Notes under the pieces: model-generated
Told to the model about the DNA's origin: nothing
Database searches by the model: none
Seen by the model: the letters and a program-made list of their open reading frames with translations, nothing else
Program-made: the position numbers and the translations under genes
In this document: in pieces, positions 36,030 through 46,004 of the stretch
How the letters are laid out: every line of letters starts with the position of its first letter
Numbering within the stretch: position 1 is the stretch's first letter
Origin: UBA4802 sp964509195
GTDB lineage: Bacteria > Spirochaetota > UBA4802 > UB4802
NCBI GenBank assembly: GCA_964509195.1
Contig: CAZDWJ010000003.1
Span: 1 to 64,000 of the forward strand
DNA length: 64,000 nucleotides
Direction of reading: 5' to 3'

Positions 36030-36985
36030 TGCTCACCAACTACCATATATGGCAGATAAAAAAAGCAATCAGATTTATGATACCAGCATTAATTGTCATA
36101 TTTGTAATTGGAAATATAATTTCTTTTTTTATTAAAAACCCCATCAACCTGTCTGATAACGTATTGTATAAAAAAAATGGTTTTCTACTTTTTAAAGATG
36201 CCAATACGTATATCTCTGTCCTTGAAAAATATCCTTATAACCCTGGCACCAGCCTAACAATTTATACTCTTCGTGAGGGTGAATCGTACTGGGATGTGAT
36301 TCAACGATATCGCATAAGTATTGATACGTTTATTGGCGCAAATCCACATTTAGATTCTTTGCTTGCAAAAGCAGGAACAAAAGTTGTTATACCTCATAAA
36401 GATGGATTGCTTGTTGTGTGTAAACATTTTTATGATGCCTGGATTGCAAAATTTTATACAAAAGGAAAAGGCTCCATTAAGGGACGATACTTACATCACC
36501 CTCTGGAACTTTTGGCCATGGATGACATCAGATTTGCATTCATTGAAAACGCGCGGCCTGTTGCTGTTAACGATAAAATTGAAAAGCTCTATACGTTGAG
36601 GCAAAAATTTCAGTCCCCAATTAATGGCAGGTTTACATCAATGTATGGCGACAGGGTTGATCCCTTAGAGCACGGCATGGCGTTTCATAATGGACTTGAT
36701 ATCTGTGCACCACAAGGCACTCCTATTAAACCAGTTCAAAATGGATTTGTCAATTTCACCGGTTGGTTAGATGGTTATGGATTTACAATAATCATTCAGC
36801 ACGATGAAGGGTACGAAAGCTGGTACGGCCACTGCCAGAAAATGTTTGTTCAAAAAGGTGAATTTGTAACAACCGATACTATTATTGGCACTGTAGGCTC
36901 AACAGGAAGATCAACAGGCCCTCATCTACACTTTATGCTGTTACAACACGGTAAGATGCTCAATCCTATTATGTTTATATGGTAG
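36029..36985 (+). CDS. M23 family metallopeptidase with LysM-like domain
   Basis: A 318-aa membrane-anchored peptidoglycan hydrolase or activator. One N-terminal membrane helix (about 16-36) is followed by a LysM-like domain (YTLREGESYWDVIQRYRISI near 94-140) and a C-terminal M23 domain with zinc ligands in HNGLD, WYGH and HLHF. All metal ligands are present, so it should be an active endopeptidase. It starts in the proC stop (TAATG) with GGGGGAA before it, so it is translated together with proC. Confidence 0.9.
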   Translation: MLTNYHIWQIKKAIRFMIPALIVIFVIGNIISFFIKNPINLSDNVLYKKNGFLLFKDANTYISVLEKYPYNPGTSLTIYTLREGESYWDVIQRYRISIDTFIGANPHLDSLLAKAGTKVVIPHKDGLLVVCKHFYDAWIAKFYTKGKGSIKGRYLHHPLELLAMDDIRFAFIENARPVAVNDKIEKLYTLRQKFQSPINGRFTSMYGDRVDPLEHGMAFHNGLDICAPQGTPIKPVQNGFVNFTGWLDGYGFTIIIQHDEGYESWYGHCQKMFVQKGEFVTTDTIIGTVGSTGRSTGPHLHFMLLQHGKMLNPIMFIW

Positions 36986-36994
36986 GATAATTTT

Positions 36995-37726
36995 TTACAA
37001 AAAATTTGGATTTTGAAATAATCCTTTTTCAGCTTTCATGAGGTCTTGCTCATCATCAACTTCATACCAGCCAAATCCCGAAAGATCACATATTGTAGGT
37101 GCAGTTTTTGGATTTTCTGCAAGTACTTGCAGGATATTCTCTACAACTGCTTTTTCCCCAAATCGTTCCATTGCTTTATACGCTGCATCTCTATAGACCG
37201 TTTCCATGGTTCTGTCTACATACGTCATTCCAATATAGCCACAATCAAAATCATGAAGCTGTTTGCTGATGTGAACAATAGTTTTTCTATCAGCGTCCAA
37301 TTTTATCTTCATATCGTCAGGGCCTAATTGCCTATCGAAATCACACATTGCTGTAATTTTATTGAATGATTGCTTCATTTTTTCAAACATTACTCTTGGA
37401 TAAATATGGTCAACATTTGTAATAAGGAATGAATCATGAGCAAACGTTTTTAACGCTGTAATTAATGTAAAAATATTCCCTTTATGGTAATCCTTATTTT
37501 CCAGAATTTTTAAATGTTCTATCTGTTTTTGTTTTAAATGCCTTTCCAAATCATTGTACGCAAATCCACCCACAACAATTATTTCATTAAAGAAATTAAG
37601 GTCAAAAAATTCAAAAAGATAATCTATTAAAGGTTTACCATTTACTTTAACCATGCCTTTTGTTTTATCTTTAGTCATTTCACCCAAACGGCTTCCTGTT
37701 CCTGCAGCTAATACAATTGCACGCAT
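36995..37726 (-). CDS. Sugar/choline-phosphate nucleotidyltransferase
   Basis: Transfers a nucleotide to a phosphorylated sugar or phosphocholine. A 243-aa NTP-transferase with the N-terminal LAAGTGSRLGEMTKDKTKGMVKVNGKP signature (kept short in most LicC- and RfbA-like enzymes) and a central NVDHIYP metal site. It is overlapped by the HAD phosphatase upstream by 19 bases, suggesting one pathway, for example in surface polysaccharide or lipid head-group synthesis. The substrate is not identifiable. Confidence 0.8.
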   Translation of the reverse strand: MRAIVLAAGTGSRLGEMTKDKTKGMVKVNGKPLIDYLFEFFDLNFFNEIIVVGGFAYNDLERHLKQKQIEHLKILENKDYHKGNIFTLITALKTFAHDSFLITNVDHIYPRVMFEKMKQSFNKITAMCDFDRQLGPDDMKIKLDADRKTIVHISKQLHDFDCGYIGMTYVDRTMETVYRDAAYKAMERFGEKAVVENILQVLAENPKTAPTICDLSGFGWYEVDDEQDLMKAEKGLFQNPNFL

Positions 37727-38355
37727 GATAATAACTCCTTCAAAGATTCAATCGTTACAATGTTGGGATATTTTTGCAAAAATTGCTCTCTGGAAAATGT
37801 TCCACATAAACCTATAAATTGAACATTATTTGAAATAGCCTTTTCAGCATCTTTAAGTGAATCGCCAACAAAAGTCAAATCTTCTTTTTGCAAACTAAAA
37901 TGCGTAATAACATACTCAAAATGTTGTTTTCCTTTTTCAAAACCATTTTTAAATCCCAGCACTATGTCAAATTGCAAACCTTCTCTTGCAATAAACTGCT
38001 CTATAAGATATTGGAAGTTATTTGATGATACACCAACAATGAATCCCATTCTTCTTAATTCATTAATTACAAATCTTACTTCCTCAGAGAATGTAGAACG
38101 GAAAAACCCATCCTTTTTTGTCTCCTCAAAGATTGTGGCTTTCTGGTCATTGGTGGGATCTCCGGGCAGAATTATCTCAAGCTGCTGAAAAAATGGCACA
38201 CCCGATGTTTCAAGGTATTTCCTTCGTGCTTCTTCAAATGAAATTTCAGGATGAAATCTATGAATAACCTCACCCGCAATGTCAGCAAAACCCTCCATAG
38301 TATCTACCAGAGTCCCATCAAAATCAAATAGTAATGCCTTGGTTCTAATTGTCAT
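37708..38355 (-). CDS. HAD-superfamily phosphatase (phosphoglycolate-type)
   Basis: A 215-aa HAD hydrolase. Motif I is LLFDFDGTLVDT, motif II GVSSNN, motif III lysine in FEKGKQHF, and motif IV FVGDSLKDAEKA. A helical cap lies between motif I and II, as in the phosphoglycolate phosphatase/GmhB-like subfamily. It overlaps the following nucleotidyltransferase gene by 19 bases, which makes a small-molecule phosphatase in the same pathway more likely than general phosphoglycolate repair. Confidence 0.85.
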   Translation of the reverse strand: MTIRTKALLFDFDGTLVDTMEGFADIAGEVIHRFHPEISFEEARRKYLETSGVPFFQQLEIILPGDPTNDQKATIFEETKKDGFFRSTFSEEVRFVINELRRMGFIVGVSSNNFQYLIEQFIAREGLQFDIVLGFKNGFEKGKQHFEYVITHFSLQKEDLTFVGDSLKDAEKAISNNVQFIGLCGTFSREQFLQKYPNIVTIESLKELLSCVQLY

Positions 38356-38600
38356 GCATAATTATCCATTTTCTATTATAGATAGCCAATTGCTATCTGT
38401 TATACATCATTTTATAAGTAGTTGAATGCCTATCAATCTTAAAGATGTTCCATGATTGTCAATAGAAAAAGTTAAAATGTATCAAAATAAAGTTATCATG
38501 AATATTCATCAATCATTTCTTCAAATAATTAAGGAACTTGAAAAATCTTTTTTAAAGGATTGAAGCGGTTTTTGATGTGCTTATAAAAATAGCACAATAC

Positions 38601-38630
38601 TTGACATAACATTGCATGTATAGATATATT
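38601..38630 (+). promoter_or_regulatory. Promoter next to the Smr gene start
   Basis: TTGACA (38601-38606), 18 bases, TATATT (38625-38630). The predicted transcription start (about 7 bases after the -10 box) falls on or next to the ATG at 38638, so the mRNA may have no leader. Confidence 0.6.
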
Positions 38631-38637
38631 AGATTAT

Positions 38638-38925
38638 ATGGAACATCATCATGCAAATAATAATGAATTTATAAAAGTCGAATTATATGACACACTTGAC
38701 CTGCATTGTTTTCACCCAAAAGATATAAAATTTATTCTTGATGAATTCATCAATAATGCAATCGAGAAAAACTATAAGCAGATTGAGATAATTCATGGAA
38801 AAGGCAAATCGGTAAATAAAGCAATTGTTTATAGCTATCTTAAAAAAGATCCTAGAATATCTAATTTTTATGACAAACCGGGTAATTGGGGCACAACTGT
38901 AGTAATCATGAAAAAGGGAGAATAA
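38638..38925 (+). CDS. Small Smr-domain protein
   Basis: A 95-aa protein consisting almost entirely of an Smr domain: LDLHCFHPKD (the usual LDLHG motif with Cys in place of Gly), IIHGKGK (HGxG motif) and a C-terminal GTTVVIMKK strand. Smr domains are nicking or RNA endonuclease modules, also found at the C-terminus of MutS2, encoded 1 kb downstream. No Shine-Dalgarno is visible and the promoter abuts the ATG. The next gene starts 1 base after its stop. Confidence 0.85.
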   Translation: MEHHHANNNEFIKVELYDTLDLHCFHPKDIKFILDEFINNAIEKNYKQIEIIHGKGKSVNKAIVYSYLKKDPRISNFYDKPGNWGTTVVIMKKGE

Positions 38926-38926
38926 A

Positions 38927-39850
38927 ATGTATACAGTAATAATTACTGGTGGTACAGGATTTATTGGAACTCAGCTGACGCAAAAACTGCTTGAAAAAGG
39001 ATACAGGGTAATTATACTAACACGCAACCCTGACAGATTTTTATCTCATACTGATTCGCTTAAATATGTTGGATGGGATGGTAAAACTGCTGAAAGCTGG
39101 GGTAACATTGTTAATGAAGCAACAGCTATAATAAATTTGGCAGGCGAATCAATTGCAGGTGTACGATGGACAAATGAAAAAAAGGCCAAAATATTGCAAA
39201 GCAGGCTTAATGCTGGCAATGCTATTATCGAAGCAATAAAAAAAGCAAACCAAAAGCCTGAGGTATTGATACAGGCTTCTGCTATAGGCTACTATGGTTC
39301 ACGAAGTGAATCATTAAATGAATCTTCAAGCCCTGGTTTAGGGTTTTTGCCTGATGTGGCAATACAATGGGAAGCTTCTACTAAAGAAGCAATTAACTAT
39401 GGCATACGACATGTAATTATCAGGACTGGCCTTGTTTTAGGTGAAAATGAAGGTTTATTGAAAATTTTAATACCAGTGTTCAAATGGTATTTAGGTGGTT
39501 ATTTTGGTGATGGATTGCAATGGATGTCCTGGATTCATATTGAAGATGAAGTAAATGCTATCATCCATTGTTTACAAAATAACAATATTAAAGAACCCGT
39601 CAATGTTGTAAGCCCTAACCCTGTTCAGGCAAAGTACTTTTATAAAACATTATCTAGTGTTTTGCACAGACCATGCTTATTTAAGATTCCTGAGGTTGCT
39701 ATAAAAATGCTTTTGGGTGACATGGCTGATGAATTGATTTTATCCAGTCAAAAAGTCCATCCGGATGTGCTGATATCTACAAAATTTAGCTTTACCTATT
39801 CTAATCTTTATGAAGCATTGTACTCTTTATTGTCAAAAAAATCACATTAG
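38927..39850 (+). CDS. TIGR01777-family NAD(P)-dependent epimerase
   Basis: A 307-aa short-chain dehydrogenase/reductase-type protein of the SDR39U1/YfcH group. N-terminal TGGTGFIGTQLTQKLL is the nucleotide loop; NLAGESIAGVRWT, QASAIGYYGS and RTGLVLG are characteristic of the group, and MSWIHIEDEV of the substrate side. The C-terminal DUF1731 segment with VHPDVL and FTY is present. The reaction is not known for the family. One base from the Smr gene. Confidence 0.88.
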   Translation: MYTVIITGGTGFIGTQLTQKLLEKGYRVIILTRNPDRFLSHTDSLKYVGWDGKTAESWGNIVNEATAIINLAGESIAGVRWTNEKKAKILQSRLNAGNAIIEAIKKANQKPEVLIQASAIGYYGSRSESLNESSSPGLGFLPDVAIQWEASTKEAINYGIRHVIIRTGLVLGENEGLLKILIPVFKWYLGGYFGDGLQWMSWIHIEDEVNAIIHCLQNNNIKEPVNVVSPNPVQAKYFYKTLSSVLHRPCLFKIPEVAIKMLLGDMADELILSSQKVHPDVLISTKFSFTYSNLYEALYSLLSKKSH

Positions 39851-39880
39851 TTCTCCTGATTGAACAATCCAGTCTGCAAT

Positions 39881-42274
39881 ATGAATACCTGTCCAGTAAT
39901 AACATACGATGAAGCACAGATGCTTGAATGGCATACTCTTTTGTCATATTTCAAAGATTTTTGCTCTACTGAAACAGGAAAAGAGTACTGCACAGATTTA
40001 CAACCTCTCCACTATCAGGATATCGTTACTCAATATGCCAAGATTAACTGCTTTAAGGAAATTTTACGTATAGGCCATTCCCCTGATTTTTCTGGAATAT
40101 ATAATATTGCCCCCTTACTGCATAAAGCAGCAAAGGGTGCTACACTTTCATTAGATGAAATTTTTAAAATACGATTGTTTTTAGTTGCACAACACAGAAT
40201 CACCACATTTTTTAAATCAGTACATTATGATACGACAGTGCTTACGGAACTTAATGCACTTAACGATTGTACAAAACTATTCAAACTATTAACTTCATCT
40301 ATTACCGAAAATGGCAACCTTAATGAACATACCTATCCTAATGTAAGAAAAATTAAAAAAGATATTAATGAAATACGTACTACTATTGAAAAAAATTTGA
40401 ACAGCCTTATCCATTCACAAACCTTAGGTCACGCATTACAGGATAAAATATTAACAGTGAAAAATAACAGGTATTGTATTCCTGTTAAATCATCCCATAA
40501 AAGTAAAATTAATGGCTCTATTCTAGATATATCCTCGTCAGGAGCAACTTTCTTCATTGAACCTGAAAACATTCATGAATTAAATAACACACTATTATAT
40601 AAAGAAATTGAGTTGCAACGTGAAATAGATAAAATATTACAGATACTTTCTTCTGAAATTGGGTCATATACTCAAGAGCTAAAAAATAATGCTGCCATTT
40701 TAGCATATATGGATTTTTGTATAGCGTGCGCACGGTTTGCCATTACCTACAATGCACACACGCCTGCGACTTCATCTCATCCTTACATAGAATGTATTAA
40801 CGCCCGCCACCCATTACTGGCAATTCTAATACCTGATACAGTTGTCCCCTGTAATATTTCATGTGGTAAATCATTCAACTGCCTTATTATCTCAGGTGTT
40901 AATACTGGCGGAAAAACTGTTTTGCTTAAAATGTTGGGTCTTTTTGCTTTAATGGTTAGACACGGCTTGCCTATTACTGCAAATCCCGATTCAACGGTAG
41001 GTTACTTTGAAAACATTTTTGTAGATATCGGTGATGAGCAGAATATTATGCAATCGTTATCCACGTTCAGTGGACAGATTAAAAATATCGTACGGATACT
41101 AAACCAGGCAAATGAAAAGAGCCTTATTTTGATAGATGAGATAATTGTGGGTACTGACCCAAAACAGGGAGCAAGCATAGCCCAGGCAGTGCTGGAACAT
41201 CTAGTTGACAAAAAGGCAATAATAGCTGTCACCACTCATTACTCACAACTCAAGGAAATTGCATCTCATGATAAGCGCTTTGAAAATGCATCGGTTGTAT
41301 TTGACATTCACAGCATGAAACCAACCTTCCAGGTCATTTCAGGTATTCCAGGTGCCAGCTATACAATTGAAATAGCCAGAAACCTATCGCTGCCTGATAC
41401 AATAATTAATAAATCGCTATCACTACTGGATGCAACATCGCAATCGGTTGATGCGCTGCTTTCAAAAATTACTGAGCAATCGCATGCTTTGCAGCAAAAG
41501 GAAGAGGAACTATCGCACCTTAAAGAAGAATTGCAAAAACTAAAGGATGAGTATACCAGGAAAATTAGCGAGTTACAGGCAACCATTGAAAAGGTTACTA
41601 AAGAACAGGCAACTTCTTTTATGAATGAGCTACAGGAATATCGAAATATGATTGTTAACAGAATCAGGCAAATACAGTCCATGTCAATGAAAGATGCTAC
41701 AAACCTGATTCAGGATATAACCGGGCTGCAGGAAAAGCTTAAGCAAACCATAGCATCATTACAAAAACCATATGAAGGCGCTGTACCGTGTACTGCCGAA
41801 TCTGCTGCAAAAGGAAGCAAAGTATATTTACCTTCTTTACAACAATATGGCATCATAGAAGAAATAGATACAAAAGAAAATACTGTTAAAGTAAGAATGG
41901 GCTCAATAGCAAGTAGGTTTTCTTTTAATGATGTGTATTGTATTGTAGAATCAAAAAAAACAGTTGCCACAAAAAAGAAACCACCAGTTACAAAAGAGGA
42001 AGTAACTCCAATACACATCACCATCCAGATACAGTATAATACCATTGACCTTAGGGGTTTGCGCGTTGATGAAGCATTGCAAAAGTTAGACTATGAACTG
42101 GATGATATGATAAAACGAAATATCCCTGCTGCTGTGATTATTCACGGGCATGGCACAGGATCATTGAAAAAAGCGGTGCGGGATTATGTAAAACATTCAT
42201 TCTATGCTAAAAATTTCCGTCCTGGCCAGCCTGAAGAAGGTGGTGACGGCGTTACCATTATTCAGTTGCGATAG
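39881..42274 (+). CDS. mutS2: Endonuclease MutS2
   Basis: Large ATPase that suppresses recombination and, in bacilli, rescues stalled ribosomes. It has about 797 aa. The core has GVNTGGKTVLLKMLGL (Walker A), DIGDEQNIMQSLSTFSG, LILIDEIIVGTDPKQGA (Walker B) and ITTHYSQLK-like VTTHYSQLKEIA. A long coiled coil (QQKEEELSHLKEELQKLKDEY) and a C-terminal Smr domain (IDLRGLRVDEAL, IHGHGTGSLKKAVRDYV) complete the family plan. The ATG at 39881 is chosen; an upstream TTG start at 39860 is possible, and no Shine-Dalgarno is clear at either. Confidence 0.93.
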   Translation: MNTCPVITYDEAQMLEWHTLLSYFKDFCSTETGKEYCTDLQPLHYQDIVTQYAKINCFKEILRIGHSPDFSGIYNIAPLLHKAAKGATLSLDEIFKIRLFLVAQHRITTFFKSVHYDTTVLTELNALNDCTKLFKLLTSSITENGNLNEHTYPNVRKIKKDINEIRTTIEKNLNSLIHSQTLGHALQDKILTVKNNRYCIPVKSSHKSKINGSILDISSSGATFFIEPENIHELNNTLLYKEIELQREIDKILQILSSEIGSYTQELKNNAAILAYMDFCIACARFAITYNAHTPATSSHPYIECINARHPLLAILIPDTVVPCNISCGKSFNCLIISGVNTGGKTVLLKMLGLFALMVRHGLPITANPDSTVGYFENIFVDIGDEQNIMQSLSTFSGQIKNIVRILNQANEKSLILIDEIIVGTDPKQGASIAQAVLEHLVDKKAIIAVTTHYSQLKEIASHDKRFENASVVFDIHSMKPTFQVISGIPGASYTIEIARNLSLPDTIINKSLSLLDATSQSVDALLSKITEQSHALQQKEEELSHLKEELQKLKDEYTRKISELQATIEKVTKEQATSFMNELQEYRNMIVNRIRQIQSMSMKDATNLIQDITGLQEKLKQTIASLQKPYEGAVPCTAESAAKGSKVYLPSLQQYGIIEEIDTKENTVKVRMGSIASRFSFNDVYCIVESKKTVATKKKPPVTKEEVTPIHITIQIQYNTIDLRGLRVDEALQKLDYELDDMIKRNIPAAVIIHGHGTGSLKKAVRDYVKHSFYAKNFRPGQPEEGGDGVTIIQLR

Positions 42275-42290
42275 CTCATGGTAATAAATC

Positions 42291-43880
42291 TCAGGCTAAT
42301 CTGCAGACAACTCCCTCAAAAGGACTCAGTGCAATCTTTGATGAATCAATATGCTTTTTATTCAGGGAAGATAATAACACTTTGAGCTTGCTGTTAAAGT
42401 TAATCTCTTTTGTGGATGAAGAAAAATTAAGCGCAATAATATTGTGACTATCAGCCAAGGTACGTTTATAGATCATAACATCATCCTTTGCGGGAAGAAA
42501 TTCGATTTCTCCTGCATATAACGCCGGATGCGTTTTTCGCAGTTCAATTAATTGTTTATAAAAATGCAACATTGAACTTTGATCCTCTGATTGCAGTGCC
42601 ACATTGGTATGCGTATAATCAGGATTTATCGGCAACCAGGGTTTTACTTTTGAAAAGCCTGCATATTCTGTTACATCCCACTGCATTGGCGTGCGAGCTT
42701 TATCCCTGCCTTTATGGAAAGGCCAGTATTTTTTCCCCAGTGGATCCTGGATGTCTTTGCGGGCAATTTTGCCATCAACCATACCAATTTCTTCACCATA
42801 ATAGATAAAGGGGGTGCCTTTCTGAGTAAGCAGTAAGACCGCCAAAAGCTTTGCTTTAACTGGGTCATTTTTCACCATACGTGTAATTGCCCGTGACTGA
42901 TCATGATTGGAAAACACATGGCAAGGCCATCCCCTGGTGCCAATAGCAGTATACCAATCTACGAATATTTGCTGTAATTCCTTGCTGTCAAACGACGCAA
43001 ATATTGTTGAAAAATTAAAATTAAGATGTAATTCATCATTATTGCCTAAAAAGGACGCAGGTATGTGTGGATCTTTGATACCTTCATCCAGATAAATTTC
43101 ACCAACACTCATGACATCCCCATAACTATCGAACAACATACGCATTTCTTTAAGAATATCATGCGTTTCTGGCTGGTTGCGATCATATTTATGCAATTGC
43201 TGATCATGCCGTCGAGGATTTGTAAAACGCAATTTATAGGGATTATTTCTGAATTGCTTGTCCTTGACCAGTAAATTTATTACATCAAACCTAAAGCCTT
43301 TTACTCCTATATCAAGCCAGAAACGCAGCACATCAAACATAGCTTCTTTTACCTGTGGATTACGCCAGTTTAAATCCGGTTGCTGCTTTGTAAACAAATG
43401 AAGATAATACTCGCTGGTGAGCGGATCCCATTCCCACGCCCTACCACCAAATGCAGCCATCCAATTATTGGGCACCCTCCCATTCTTTCCTGAATGCCAG
43501 ATATACCAATCCCTTTTAGGATTATCCTTTGATGATCGTGATTCCAAAAACCATGGATGCAGGTGCGATGTATGGTTAAACACCATATCCATGATTATTG
43601 CGATCTTTCGCTTTTCAGCTTCTTTTACCAGCTTTTTAAAATCATGCATGGTACCAAAGACAGGATCAATATCACAATAATCACTCACATCATAGCCAAA
43701 ATCATACATCGGAGAACGGTAAATTGGCGAGAGCCATATACCGTCAATACCTAAATCTTTTAGATAGTCCAGTGAGTGAATAATGCCATTGATATCACCA
43801 ATGCCATCATTATTAGAATCTTTGAAGCTGCGCGGATAAATCTGATAGACTACCCCGTGCTTCCACCATATTTTCTTCAT
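42291..43880 (-). CDS. Alpha-glucosidase (GH13, oligo-1,6-glucosidase-like)
   Basis: A 529-aa GH13 enzyme that frees glucose from short alpha-glucosides. The four conserved regions are present: DMVFNHTS, GFRFDVINLL (nucleophile Asp), VGEIYL (acid/base Glu) and FSNHDQSR (third acid). The N-terminus (WWKHGVVYQIYPRSFKDSNNDGIGD) has the usual start without a signal peptide, so it is cytosolic. It may be the catabolic partner of the GH36 alpha-galactosidase at the far end only in a broad sense. No Shine-Dalgarno is apparent. Confidence 0.93.
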   Translation of the reverse strand: MKKIWWKHGVVYQIYPRSFKDSNNDGIGDINGIIHSLDYLKDLGIDGIWLSPIYRSPMYDFGYDVSDYCDIDPVFGTMHDFKKLVKEAEKRKIAIIMDMVFNHTSHLHPWFLESRSSKDNPKRDWYIWHSGKNGRVPNNWMAAFGGRAWEWDPLTSEYYLHLFTKQQPDLNWRNPQVKEAMFDVLRFWLDIGVKGFRFDVINLLVKDKQFRNNPYKLRFTNPRRHDQQLHKYDRNQPETHDILKEMRMLFDSYGDVMSVGEIYLDEGIKDPHIPASFLGNNDELHLNFNFSTIFASFDSKELQQIFVDWYTAIGTRGWPCHVFSNHDQSRAITRMVKNDPVKAKLLAVLLLTQKGTPFIYYGEEIGMVDGKIARKDIQDPLGKKYWPFHKGRDKARTPMQWDVTEYAGFSKVKPWLPINPDYTHTNVALQSEDQSSMLHFYKQLIELRKTHPALYAGEIEFLPAKDDVMIYKRTLADSHNIIALNFSSSTKEINFNSKLKVLLSSLNKKHIDSSKIALSPFEGVVCRLA

Positions 43881-43894
43881 TCAACTACAACCAG

Positions 43895-45091
43895 TTATTC
43901 GTAATCTCTTTCCTTTGATTCTTTTGCCGTTTGCCTAGACACTGTCTTTTCCATCTGAGCTTTTACATCATCACCCTTACCAACAGCCTGCAATGCCTTA
44001 AAGTACGCTGCTGCTGTTTCGTATACTGCCTGATCTATTCTTTCCTGTATCTTCTTGTTAGAGTAATACTCCTGTGCCATTGCATCTTTAAATGGCTTAA
44101 ATAGCTTTTTCATATTGCCACCCTTCATGTTATTTGACAGGGCGTACTCCTCCATCTTTTTCCATAAATCCATTGAAATGCCCTTATCAGGATTCTTTTG
44201 ATATGATGGACCCTTTTCCACTGCAACACCGTATTCATCAGTATCAATACCCCATATTACATTCTGCCAGGTAGTACCAACATTAGCTTTAAAAATTCCA
44301 TATTTGTAAAATTTACCCACATCCTCTATTGCTGTGCCTGTTGTACCGTGCTGTGCTATCCCCACACCCCATGGCGACATAGCTTTATAGGTATTGTATG
44401 TAAGCTCTAAATCGATATTCCCACGCACATTACCATGAGTGGTTCCATTATTTATTGCAATTAAATCCGGACATTGTCCTAACTTAGCTAAGGCTTCAAC
44501 AAGTGTCACAGCCTCACTTACTGACGAATTGCCATGAGCACCACCAATCTCACCAACTTCTGATTCATACATCAATCCAGCCCGTATCACCTGTTCACTC
44601 AAAAGAGCACTCAATGCAATGTTCTGATCCATGGGCAAAAACGATACATCAATAGAAAAGGAGCCATATCCCGCTTCAATAGAGGCTTTTATCAGTGCAT
44701 CAGCCTTATCAAACGCTTTGCGACTAACTTCCTGCACTGTGGTGTGATCTCTGTGACAGGTAAAAGGTACAGCCTTTTCGCCAACATTTCCCATTTTTTC
44801 GTTTAAGCTTACTACCAGAGTAATAAAATCTTTAGGCGTTAACCCGGTATATCCACCTGATAAATCACTTTCAGATAATGCCAGCTCATATATCACTGGA
44901 GCATTGAGTTCCATTGATGCCTTAATGATCCCTGGTATTGCTATTTCATGACGTGTATTCACAGCCATCACCACCCAATGGCTGCCTTCTTTCATTGCTG
45001 ACTGTATAATAGACTTTCCGTTAACATGCATTACTTTGGAATCAGGGAACGCTTTTTTAAAATTTTCAGGTCGTAAATCCATTATACTCAT
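43895..45091 (-). CDS. Class II aldolase-like protein (fructose-bisphosphate aldolase family)
   Basis: A 398-aa enzyme from ATG 45091, preceded by GGAGG at 6 bases. The zinc ligand block is CHRDHTTV (class II aldolase HxDH), followed by SFSIDVSFLPMDQN, YESEVGEIGG and QHGTTG with GIFKANVGT. These are the metal- and phosphate-binding blocks of class II aldolases in order, but with an extra N-terminal domain and an extended C-terminus, so it is a divergent member; substrate (fructose-1,6-bisphosphate, tagatose-bisphosphate or other) is uncertain. Just 14 bases after it is the alpha-glucosidase, a likely operon partner. Confidence 0.75.
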   Translation of the reverse strand: MSIMDLRPENFKKAFPDSKVMHVNGKSIIQSAMKEGSHWVVMAVNTRHEIAIPGIIKASMELNAPVIYELALSESDLSGGYTGLTPKDFITLVVSLNEKMGNVGEKAVPFTCHRDHTTVQEVSRKAFDKADALIKASIEAGYGSFSIDVSFLPMDQNIALSALLSEQVIRAGLMYESEVGEIGGAHGNSSVSEAVTLVEALAKLGQCPDLIAINNGTTHGNVRGNIDLELTYNTYKAMSPWGVGIAQHGTTGTAIEDVGKFYKYGIFKANVGTTWQNVIWGIDTDEYGVAVEKGPSYQKNPDKGISMDLWKKMEEYALSNNMKGGNMKKLFKPFKDAMAQEYYSNKKIQERIDQAVYETAAAYFKALQAVGKGDDVKAQMEKTVSRQTAKESKERDYE

Positions 45092-45173
45092 ATATTCCTC
45101 CATTGTTCTCATAATGTATGATTTCAATAATTTACAGAAACTGAAATTTTAAGCAAGCATAATTTTTAAATCG

Positions 45174-46004
45174 TTACGCATTCGTTGTCTGTGTTATCTG
45201 TGAAATAATTTTGTTGCCGTTACCATATAAAATCTTTTGCAACGTTGTTTCTGATAATCCATAATTCATTAATGTATTTATCTCTAATTCACGGGGAAAA
45301 ATGATATTTGGGAAATCAGAACCATAGACTATCCTATCCTGATAGGTTTCTAAAACTTCAGGCCCTTTATGAAAAGCACCTTCATAATTCGGCAAAAATA
45401 CAAACGCAGTATCCATCATCAGATTGGGATAGTCATTGAGAAGCTCTAAAAACTCATCATATTCATACGCACCCATATGGGCGATAGTAACCGGTATATC
45501 AGGATATTGCCTAAGTAATTGTCTAAATCCAGTAACTCCCACATAATCGTTGCCCACCGGGCCTGTGCCAACATGCATCAGGATGCGCTTTTTATAATGT
45601 TGTACTAGCTCATAGAGTGGAAACAGCCGTTTGTCATATGGATAAAACTTTTGCACCAATAACTGCAGCTTAAATCCTAAAACCTTTGGATGCGTAATAA
45701 ATTCTTCAACAATAGCGATATCATCATCAGGATGAAATGCACAAAAACAGTACACGTTGTCATGTTCATCCAGAACTTTCAGATTCCACTCATTTAAGTA
45801 TTTTGCAATTCCCTCCCTGTGGGCATAATTTGAATACACAATTTTTTCAACACCACATTCTTTAAGATATGCAATGCATTCCTTATAGTACAGGTGATAG
45901 ATAACATCCCATCCATAGTCTTTTACAAATGATTTCCATATTGCATCAAATATTTTGTCCGGAAATAAGTGTACGTGAAAATCAATGATTTTGTTACTGT
46001 TCAT
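45174..46004 (-). CDS. Amidohydrolase-superfamily (TIM-barrel) hydrolase
   Basis: A 276-aa protein of the amidohydrolase-2 (COG2159) type. It starts IIDFHVHLFPDK, the first metal-binding histidine pair, then VTIAHMGAYE and YGSDFPNIIF with the conserved Asp. In this group reactions range from hydrolysis to decarboxylation. The gene overlaps the stop of the AraC regulator upstream by ATGA, so they share a message. Confidence 0.8.
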   Translation of the reverse strand: MNSNKIIDFHVHLFPDKIFDAIWKSFVKDYGWDVIYHLYYKECIAYLKECGVEKIVYSNYAHREGIAKYLNEWNLKVLDEHDNVYCFCAFHPDDDIAIVEEFITHPKVLGFKLQLLVQKFYPYDKRLFPLYELVQHYKKRILMHVGTGPVGNDYVGVTGFRQLLRQYPDIPVTIAHMGAYEYDEFLELLNDYPNLMMDTAFVFLPNYEGAFHKGPEVLETYQDRIVYGSDFPNIIFPRELEINTLMNYGLSETTLQKILYGNGNKIISQITQTTNA

